Source of the DNA: Pseudomonadota bacterium
GTDB lineage: Bacteria; Desulfobacterota; Desulfobacteria; Desulfobacterales; RPRI01
Reading direction: 5' to 3'
Assembly (NCBI GenBank): GCA_018830925.1
Contig: JAHJRK010000075.1
Span: 1-8,396, forward strand
DNA length: 8,396 nt
The notes beneath the pieces were generated by a model. That model saw nothing but the letters and a program-made list of their open reading frames with translations, was not told the origin of the DNA and made no database searches. Shown here piece by piece: positions 1 to 3,670 of this stretch (positions within the stretch are counted from its first letter, which is position 1; each line of letters starts with the position of its first letter). Both the position numbers and the translations under genes were made by a program.

Positions 1-141
1 CTCTCCGTTTATAAGAGCGACCCTGTTTGCCTGGCGTGAACGGAAACTTCCGACTCCCCAGAATACAAATACAATAACAATAATGGCCAGAAGTCCTTTT
101 ATCATCCAGGAGCCGGCATTTTTCCGCATAAAATCAAGCAT
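1..141 (-). CDS. PpiD/SurA_N-type membrane-anchored peptidyl-prolyl isomerase, N-terminal fragment
   Basis: Only the first 47 codons lie in the window; the gene runs off the left edge. The visible part has a short charged cytoplasmic start (MLDFMRKNAGSW), one hydrophobic membrane segment at about residues 14-31 (IKGLLAIIVIVFVFWGVG), then FRSRQANRVALINGE. The last residues match the opening of the SurA_N/PpiD N-terminal chaperone domain, where a 'vA.VNGe.I' strand follows the anchor. Known family members are inner-membrane proteins facing the periplasm that help outer-membrane and secreted proteins fold, usually with a parvulin domain further downstream, which cannot be seen here. The ATG start is supported by AAGGAA (148-153) six bases upstream. 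The zinc-ribbon gene lies 55 bp upstream on the same strand, so co-transcription is likely. PpiD itself or another SurA_N_3 protein cannot be told apart from this fragment. Confidence 0.8.
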   Translation of the reverse strand, partial: MLDFMRKNAGSWMIKGLLAIIVIVFVFWGVGSFRSRQANRVALINGE

Positions 142-196
142 GTTATTTTCCTTTATTCCTTTTTCCCCGTCGCAATTGATCACGGCGGTTGATAAT

Positions 197-448
197 TTAT
201 CGAATTATAGTTGATGGCTTTGCGTTTCTGTCAATCTTTGTTCCGACCGATTCGGAACAGAATGCGCACAGATACTCATACTTGTCTCCTTCGGAAAGCA
301 CAAGGAGAAGCCTTTTGCGAACAGGAACCGCCCGTTTGCATTTTGAACAATATAACTGTGTCGCATCGAATTCCTTGAATGAATCCGCGCCTGTTTTTTT
401 ACGGCTTTTATCTGAAGCTATCCGCCTTGTATCTAAATTTCTTATCAT
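197..448 (-). CDS. small four-cysteine zinc-ribbon protein, conserved hypothetical
   Basis: An 83-residue soluble protein with no signal peptide or membrane segment. Residues 34-37 (CSKC) and 61-64 (CAFC) form two CxxC knuckles 23 residues apart, a typical zinc ribbon; between them lie a basic patch (KRAVPVRKRLLLV) and an acidic/aromatic turn (GDKYEYL). The N-terminal third (1-30) is Lys/Arg-rich and probably disordered. I recall similar short proteins with a 'YCSKCK...VRxRLLLVL...YEYLC..C' pattern in deltaproteobacterial genomes, but they have no assigned function; a nucleic-acid or protein contact is only a guess. The ATG at 448 is the first Met in the frame; an AGG sits about 9 bases upstream, a modest ribosome site. 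Its 3' end is 55 bp from the PpiD-like start, which suggests a shared transcript. Confidence 0.7.
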   Translation of the reverse strand: MIRNLDTRRIASDKSRKKTGADSFKEFDATQLYCSKCKRAVPVRKRLLLVLSEGDKYEYLCAFCSESVGTKIDRNAKPSTIIR

Positions 449-778
449 AAGCGTAACCTATTATTCCAAACAAATAAACTACCTGGCGGCTAAAGCCGGC
501 AATTTTAGGGGCCGAGGATTCCAAGGTCCAAGTGAAAAGCCTTTCTTCCATAACCTTACCCCTTGAACGCTTGAACCCTTTTCCGGCAAAACTCGAACCG
601 AAGTCTTCGCCTAAAGGCGAGGGTTTTCCTCCTAATCCCTGAATAGGATAATAATGACTCATATCAGCTAAAATATCAACTGCTTTATATAGTGCATCAG
701 TCTGATTAGGAGCGACGGATACTATTTTCTGTACGGAATTTTGTCAATAAGTTAACTTGGGAATGCAAAAATTTGATG
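449..778. other. gene-free spacer with short repeats and hairpins
   Basis: No ORF here has a convincing start or family signature; the 84-codon minus frame through 408-662 overlaps the zinc-ribbon gene start and reads through the repeats. The left half (about 480-640) is GC-richer and repeat-like: an imperfect hairpin GGCGGC-TAAA-GCCGGC around 486-501, a tandem 8-mer of CTTGAACG/CTTGAACC at 562-580, and the hairpin at 605-622. Such arrays of TTGAACC words are common between genes in deltaproteobacteria (from memory). The right half (640-778) is AT-rich and probably carries the upstream region of the tRNA gene. I recognise no riboswitch or small RNA. Confidence 0.5.
605..622. repeat. intergenic hairpin (CTTCGCC-TAAA-GGCGAGG)
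   Basis: A 7-bp inverted repeat with one G-T pair and a four-base TAAA loop. It is followed on the plus strand by GGTTTTCC, so it superficially resembles a terminator, but no plus-strand gene lies upstream. The same TAAA loop occurs in the imperfect hairpin near 486-501. A REP-like or transcript-end element is possible; the function is unknown. Confidence 0.35.
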
Positions 779-806
779 TTGACACTTTCATGCCATTTTG
801 TTACTT
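779..806 (+). promoter_or_regulatory. possible sigma-70 promoter of the tRNA gene
   Basis: A perfect -35 hexamer TTGACA (779-784) lies about 40 bp before the tRNA. With a 16-17 bp spacer the -10 position falls on TTACTT/TACTTG (801-807), a poor match. The better TATAAA (814-819) is 29 bp away and too close to the mature 5' end to serve as its -10. The -35 is convincing; the pairing is not. Confidence 0.35.
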
Positions 807-821
807 GGCCTGATATAAATT

Positions 822-897
822 GGGGCTGTAGCTCAGCTGGGAGAGCGCATGACTGGCAGTCATGAGGTCAGGGGTTCGATCCCCCTCAGCTCCACCA
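822..897 (+). tRNA. tRNA-Ala, anticodon GGC
   Basis: A complete 76-nt cloverleaf. The acceptor stem GGGGCTG pairs with CAGCTCC and contains the G3:U70 wobble that is the alanine identity determinant. The D-arm is GCTC/GAGC, the anticodon stem CATGA/TCATG with loop CTGGCAG (anticodon GGC at 855-857, reading GCC/GCT), and the T-arm AGGGG/CCCCT with loop TTCGATC. The discriminator is A894, and CCA (895-897) is encoded in the DNA. It stands alone, with no adjacent tRNA or rRNA, and is followed at once by a terminator, so it is probably transcribed as a single unit. No second copy of its 3' end is visible in the window, so there is no sign that it was used as an attachment site here. Confidence 0.98.
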
Positions 898-914
898 AAT
901 TAAAAAGCAAAATG

Positions 915-951
915 AGGCAGTCAGGGTATATAATCCCCTGCCGCCTTTTTT
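915..951 (+). terminator. rho-independent terminator of the tRNA-Ala transcript
   Basis: The stem is AGGCAG-t-CAGGG (915-926) with CCCTG-CCGCCT (936-946), an inner 5 bp and an outer mostly paired part with one bulged T and one A/C mismatch. The loop is about 9 bases and a run of six T ends at 951. It starts 17 bp after the tRNA CCA. The last T overlaps the stop codon of the doubtful minus-strand ORF at 951-1400. Confidence 0.8.
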
Positions 952-1400
952 CATACACTGTCAAACCGGATAATCTCCTGGATATTAGAATCAATAACAG
1001 GCAATCTAAGATACAGATTTTTTTCCAATTTGTCTGGGTGATAAAAAAGTGTCCTTTCTAATTCTTGAAGGTAAGGCCACAAAGCCTCTCTATGGACCCA
1101 TTTGGAAGATTTTAGAAAAGCATGGTGCAAAACAGTGTGGCTGGTAATGGCCTGGCTGACACCTATATGGCATTCGGTCGTCAAAAAAAACTTCTCCTCA
1201 AGATCTGGACTAAAACCATCTTTGTATCCGGCGTTTTGACAAGCAAAACGTTTGTTCCGGTAAGGTATGCTATCTTTTTTTGATTCGCTCGCATTAATTG
1301 CTCGCTTTTTGCCGGTGCAATCGTGAGTGTCGGCGCTTAATGCGTCCTTACTAAATCCTGCTATGGAATCGCTGACCTTAATTACAAATTTATTGGACAT
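951..1400 (-). CDS. doubtful hypothetical ORF, 149 codons
   Basis: I do not recognise this protein. The first part (about 1-50) is polar and low in hydrophobic residues, as expected of untranslated DNA. The second part (about 75-149) looks more protein-like, with alternating aromatic and hydrophobic residues (FLKSSKWVHREALWPYLQEL, then LYLRLPVID), and ends in RFDSV. There is no signal peptide, membrane segment or metal motif; four Cys are scattered. No Shine-Dalgarno precedes the ATG at 1400, where the upstream bases are T-rich, and no other ATG occurs in frame. Its stop lies in the T-run of the tRNA terminator. It could be the decayed 3' half of a gene that lost its start, or a chance frame filling the 529-bp gap between the tRNA terminator and the next gene; nothing else is seen in that gap apart from a candidate promoter and a GCATTAA/TTAATGC inverted repeat at about 1290 and 1337. 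Confidence 0.25.
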   Translation of the reverse strand: MSNKFVIKVSDSIAGFSKDALSADTHDCTGKKRAINASESKKDSIPYRNKRFACQNAGYKDGFSPDLEEKFFLTTECHIGVSQAITSHTVLHHAFLKSSKWVHREALWPYLQELERTLFYHPDKLEKNLYLRLPVIDSNIQEIIRFDSV

Positions 1401-1420
1401 AACAAAAAAACAGATATATA
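1393..1420 (+). promoter_or_regulatory. weak candidate sigma-70 promoter for the C_GCAxxG_C_C gene
   Basis: TTGGAC (1393-1398), a 16-bp A-rich spacer, and TATATA (1415-1420), 60 bp before the start codon at 1481. Each hexamer deviates from consensus. It is the best-placed pair in an AT-rich leader that also holds a run of seven A followed by six T near 1438-1450. Confidence 0.3.
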
Positions 1421-1480
1421 GACCTGACGGATTTCATAAAAAAATTTTTTACCACGAAGGTCTCGAAAGGATACAGGAAA

Positions 1481-1915
1481 ATGAACAATTCACAAAAAGC
1501 CGTATCATGTTTCAATAACGGATTTAACTGTTCGCAGGCTGTTTTTGCAGCATTCTCCCCGGAGCTCGGTATTCCAGAAAACATTGCATATAAAATTGCG
1601 TGCCCTTTCGGAGCTGGAATGGGAAGACTGCAGGAAACATGCGGTGCGGTAACAGGCGCTTTCATGGTCATAGGACTCAAACACGGAAAAAGCAATTCGG
1701 AAGAAGAGCACCTGAAACAATTATCCTATGATCTTGTCAATAAATTCACCGAAATGTTCAGGGCACGGAACAAAACCATCAATTGCAGGGATCTCATCGG
1801 AATAGATATTTCCACAAAGGAAGGTCTTGAAAAAGCCCGCGATATGGGGTTGTTTACATCATTATGCGCAAAATATGTTCAGGATGCGGTGGAAATAATT
1901 GAAATTATTTTGTGA
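1481..1915 (+). CDS. C_GCAxxG_C_C family redox-active protein
   Basis: A 144-residue protein that matches the C_GCAxxG_C_C family (PF09719), named for its spaced cysteines. The N-terminal block has C10 and GFNCSQAVFAAF with C17. The core is ACPFGAGMGRLQETCGAVTG with C41 and C54, and the C-terminal part has NCRDLIGID (C102) and LCAKYVQDAV (C129). All six conserved Cys are present and the length fits the family. Members are thought to be cytoplasmic redox proteins, often found in anaerobes; the reaction is not known, and a [Fe-S] or disulfide role is inference. The central AxxCGAVTGAFMVIG helix is probably buried. ATG 1481 is preceded by AAAGGA (1466-1471) with about 9 bases of spacing, and an AGGA directly against the start. 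It stands alone on the plus strand and converges with the PilZ gene 19 bp away, without a clear terminator between them. Confidence 0.9.
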   Translation: MNNSQKAVSCFNNGFNCSQAVFAAFSPELGIPENIAYKIACPFGAGMGRLQETCGAVTGAFMVIGLKHGKSNSEEEHLKQLSYDLVNKFTEMFRARNKTINCRDLIGIDISTKEGLEKARDMGLFTSLCAKYVQDAVEIIEIIL

Positions 1916-1934
1916 CGGAGAGCAATGATCAGGT

Positions 1935-2276
1935 TCATCCTGCAGTTGCGGAAATAATATCTTTGAAATAACCGTGATCTTTATCCGAAATCTCAACGAT
2001 GCAAACTCCGATTCCGACTGTTTTGTTTTCACCGTCTATCCCATACATATCCGACCAGACGACTTTTCCTGAAACCTCTATAGCATCGTACTCGGGAGGC
2101 CTTATGTGCAATGTATATATTTCATTAAGATGGAGAGGTTCATCACAGGATATGGAAACCCCCTGAGCGCTTATATTCGTTGCTTCACACTCAACAGTTC
2201 CGCTGCTCATGATAATCGTGACGGGCCATTTGACATCCATCCTGTAATGCTTCCGTCTGTCGGCAGGGTCGCTCAA
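1935..2276 (-). CDS. single-domain PilZ protein (c-di-GMP receptor)
   Basis: A 113-residue protein that is almost entirely one PilZ domain (PF07238). The c-di-GMP signature is intact: an RxxxR motif in DRRKHYR (residues 7-12 from this start), and the NxSxxG motif in NISAQGVSI (from about residue 34). Beta strands follow (IYTLHIRPP, IEVSGKVVWSD, VGIGVCIVEI). Such proteins bind cyclic di-GMP and change partner activity, commonly in motility, adhesion or polysaccharide synthesis; the partner is not indicated here. Start choice: the frame extends upstream to a GTG at 2306 with no good ribosome site, but a perfect AGGAGGT lies seven bases before the TTG at 2276, so TTG is chosen and ten residues are removed. 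A plausible minus-strand promoter sits at 2348-2376. The gene is monocistronic and converges with the redox-protein gene. Confidence 0.9.
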   Translation of the reverse strand: MSDPADRRKHYRMDVKWPVTIIMSSGTVECEATNISAQGVSISCDEPLHLNEIYTLHIRPPEYDAIEVSGKVVWSDMYGIDGENKTVGIGVCIVEISDKDHGYFKDIISATAG

Positions 2277-2347
2277 TGTTAAACCTCCTGTGTTAAAATT
2301 AAACACTCTCTTTGAAGAATTTGCAGAAGAAATAACAACTTAAATCT

Positions 2348-2376
2348 CATCTATTAAAAAATCGATATAATGTCAA
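2348..2376 (-). promoter_or_regulatory. candidate sigma-70 promoter of the PilZ gene
   Basis: On the minus strand, a perfect TTGACA -35 (2376-2371), a 17-bp spacer and TAGATG as -10 (2353-2348). This would start transcription near 2341, about 65 bp before the TTG start codon. The -35 and spacing are good; the -10 matches three of six positions. Confidence 0.45.
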
Positions 2377-2553
2377 ACATTAACCTGCTTTGCCATTATA
2401 AAAAGATCCTTTCTCTGGAATGACGAAAAAAAGGAAACCCAAATTTCTCCACCACGTACCGCATGAACCGTAATCCGTAGAAATAGAGAAATCGATGAAA
2501 AAATCCCCATCATCTGAGGAGTAATTCCCCGGTTTTCCTCTTTCGGATTTTTT
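2377..2553. other. spacer between divergent PilZ and exported-protein promoters
   Basis: With the flanking promoter elements, the gene-free stretch runs from 2277 to 2683. This central part holds no ORF I would support; the 73-codon minus frame at 2373-2594 lies across the sigma-54 control region and has no family signature. I see no hairpin terminator or riboswitch in it. Confidence 0.5.
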
Positions 2554-2571
2554 ACTATTTGTTGAAATAGT
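2554..2571 (+). promoter_or_regulatory. candidate activator-binding dyad (UAS) for the sigma-54 promoter
   Basis: A perfect inverted repeat ACTATTT-GTTG-AAATAGT, centred about 94 bp upstream of the start site predicted from the -24/-12 element at 2630-2645. That is within the usual distance for enhancer sites of NtrC-type activators. An NtrC-type regulator is encoded 2.6 kb away, so it is the obvious candidate to bind here. The dyad is all A/T in its arms, and no second copy is seen in this window. Confidence 0.45.
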
Positions 2572-2588
2572 ATTTTATTTAATTGTAT

Positions 2589-2601
2589 TTTCAAATGGTT
2601 A
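2589..2601 (+). promoter_or_regulatory. IHF-like site between dyad and promoter
   Basis: TTTCAAATGGTTA matches the IHF consensus WATCAANNNNTTR at all specified positions but one (T for A at the second). It lies in an AT-rich stretch between the upstream dyad (2554-2571) and the -24 element, centred near -61. Many sigma-54 promoters have an IHF bend in exactly this place. AT-rich DNA gives such matches by chance, so support comes mainly from position. Confidence 0.4.
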
Positions 2602-2629
2602 ATAGATTAGTCGCATATTCGTTTCATCT

Positions 2630-2645
2630 TGGCATATCAATTGCT
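2630..2645 (+). promoter_or_regulatory. sigma-54 (-24/-12) promoter of the exported-protein pair
   Basis: TGGCAT-ATCAA-TTGCT. The invariant GG (2631-2632) and GC (2643-2644) are exactly ten bases apart, and the flanking bases fit the TGGCAYR-N4-TTGCW consensus. The predicted transcription start is near 2656, giving a leader of about 28 nt that contains the AAGGAG ribosome site (2668-2673) of the gene at 2684. No competing sigma-70 pair stands out. This type of promoter needs an ATP-hydrolysing activator, which the window encodes at 5143-6540. Confidence 0.8.
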
Positions 2646-2683
2646 TATAAAGATAAACAAATCTGAGAAGGAGATAGTCTGAA

Positions 2684-2986
2684 ATGAAACGTTTATTAGT
2701 ATTGCTTGCCGCCTTGTCGTTTCTATTCTGCGGTTCGGTATTAGCGGCAGAGGCAACCAATAAAAAACCGGTTGCCGCAGCTAAAGAAACTTCGATGAGT
2801 GCCACAGGAAAGGTGACGGAAATTTCAGATGTAATCCTGAAGATTGAACGCACAATAAAGGGAAAAGCGGAGATAATGGAGTTTGTTCTGGAAACGACAT
2901 ATCCGAAGATTTCAGCAGGCGAGAAAGTGAAGGTAAGTTATATAACAAAAGACGGCAAGAATGTGTCCACCAAAGTAACCAAGTAA
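2684..2986 (+). CDS. small exported protein with signal peptide and compact C-terminal domain
   Basis: A 100-residue protein. A clear Sec signal peptide (MKRLLVLLAALSFLF, then CGSVLA) is likely cut after A21 or A22 by signal peptidase I; C16 does not sit in a lipobox. A short Lys/Ala linker (about 23-38) leads to a 60-residue domain (40-100) with alternating hydrophobic strands: ATGKVTEI, VILKIERTI, AEIMEFVLET, KVKVSYIT, NVSTKVTK. The pattern suggests a small beta-barrel, similar in appearance to other short periplasmic proteins whose function is unknown; I cannot name a family with confidence (DUF5666-like is a possibility). AAGGAG lies ten bases before the ATG. It is the first gene behind the sigma-54 promoter, 41 bp ahead of the gene at 3028, with no terminator between them. 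The first 25 codons are nearly the same as in that gene, in DNA as well as in protein, which points to a duplicated leader. Confidence 0.8.
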   Translation: MKRLLVLLAALSFLFCGSVLAAEATNKKPVAAAKETSMSATGKVTEISDVILKIERTIKGKAEIMEFVLETTYPKISAGEKVKVSYITKDGKNVSTKVTK

Positions 2987-3027
2987 GATTTGCATTAACA
3001 TTTAACTTTAAAAGGAGGTAGTTTGAG

Positions 3028-3363
3028 ATGAAACGATTATTAGTATTGTTTGTTGCAATAGCTTTTTTATTCAGCGGTTCGGTATTTGCGGCTGAGGCAA
3101 CTAAGGCAAAACCTGCCGCCACAGTTACCAAAGAAGCGTCTAAAGAAACCAAGGTAGAGCCAGCTGCTGCTCCTGCCAAAGAAGTGGCTAAAGAAATCAA
3201 GGCAGAACCAGCTGCTGCTCCTGCCAAAGAAGCAGCCAAAGTAACCAAGGATGCCACCAAAAAGGTTGCCAAGAAAACTGCCAAGAAAGCTGCTGTAAAA
3301 AAAGAAAAGTCTGCTGAAGAGAAGGCAGCTCCTGCCGAAGCAGTACCCGCAGTAAAGAAATAA
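3028..3363 (+). CDS. exported Ala/Lys/Pro/Glu-rich repeat protein, histone-H1-like tail
   Basis: A 111-residue low-complexity protein. The signal peptide (MKRLLVLFVAIAFLF, SGSVFA) should be cut after A21 or A22. The mature part begins with Lys/Glu/Ala repeats (two EPAAAPAKE blocks at about 44-52 and 60-68, a 16-residue period), followed by a strongly basic stretch KKVAKKTAKKAAVKK (78-92) like histone H1 or AlgP tails, and an acidic/Pro end (SAEEKAAPAEAVPAVKK). There are no Cys, aromatic residues or folded domain after the signal. H1-like tails normally bind DNA, but export argues for another polyanion, for example LPS, teichoic-like polymer, polyphosphate or extracellular DNA, or for a spacer role at the cell wall; all of this is inference. 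The ribosome site AGGAGGT (3013-3019) is perfect with eight-base spacing, so translation may be strong. It is the second and last gene of the sigma-54 unit and is followed by a strong terminator. Confidence 0.8.
   Translation: MKRLLVLFVAIAFLFSGSVFAAEATKAKPAATVTKEASKETKVEPAAAPAKEVAKEIKAEPAAAPAKEAAKVTKDATKKVAKKTAKKAAVKKEKSAEEKAAPAEAVPAVKK
3128..3255 (+). repeat. in-frame 48-bp tandem repeat inside the exported Ala/Lys protein
   Basis: Units begin with CCAAAGAAG at 3128, 3176 and 3224, giving about 2.7 copies of a 48-bp (16-codon) unit. The middle CCAGCTGCTGCTCCTGCC block is identical between the first two units. Copy number is likely to vary between strains because the unit keeps the frame. 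Confidence 0.75.
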
Positions 3364-3389
3364 TTTTTTATATGTTGGGTAAACCTCTT

Positions 3390-3427
3390 ACGGGGTACGG
3401 AGATTATCTTCGTACCCCGTTTTTTTT
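3390..3427 (+). terminator. strong rho-independent terminator of the exported-protein unit
   Basis: ACGGGGTACG (3390-3399) pairs perfectly with CGTACCCCGT (3411-3420). Four more inner pairs, including one G-T, extend the stem to 14 bp with a TTA loop. A run of eight T (3420-3427) follows. It lies 27 bp after the stop codon at 3363 and separates this unit from the kinase gene. Confidence 0.93.
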
Positions 3428-3670
3428 AATCACAGCCCTCCGGCCGGCGTGCCTTTCCGGCAAACATCCACTGTCCGGAAATCGTCTTTTGATTATTATC
3501 CCTGCTGTTTTTTTGATAATTTTAATCGGATGGAACAGACAAAGGGATACGTATCCTGCTGAACAGTTAAGATTTTTACAAAATAATCGAATTGCAATTC
3601 CGCTTCCTGTAGGCTATATTTTTAGAAGGTTTTTTCAACAGACACAATCTGCAAAGCAAAAGGGGTCCGG
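3428..3670. other. upstream region of the kinase gene
   Basis: It holds a GC-rich, CCGG-rich patch (3438-3480), then AT-rich DNA with a -10-like GATAAT (3515-3520) lacking a well-spaced -35. There is also a perfect 12-bp palindrome GGATACGTATCC (3545-3556) 115 bp before the kinase start. No GG-N10-GC sigma-54 element was found on the plus strand. A frame open from 3372 overlaps the kinase ATG by ATGA and has one hydrophobic stretch, but it reads through the terminator and lacks a ribosome site at its ATG, so I do not call it a gene. Confidence 0.4.

Noticed and set aside
822..897. tRNA-Ala as attachment site of an integrated element
   Set aside because: No integrase gene and no second copy of the tRNA 3' end (GGTTCGATCC...) could be seen in the window.
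1505..1720. Minus-strand frames across the C_GCAxxG_C_C gene
   Set aside because: The plus-strand gene has all six family cysteines and a ribosome site; the antisense frames have neither.
1893..1910. AAATAAT-TGAA-ATTATTT hairpin as a terminator between the convergent redox and PilZ genes
   Set aside because: The stem is only A/T, lies inside the coding end of the redox gene and has no proper T-run after it.
2781..3284. 167-codon minus-strand frame rich in Ala/Ser/Leu
   Set aside because: It is the antisense shadow of the Lys/Ala-rich exported genes; the repeats keep the opposite frame open.
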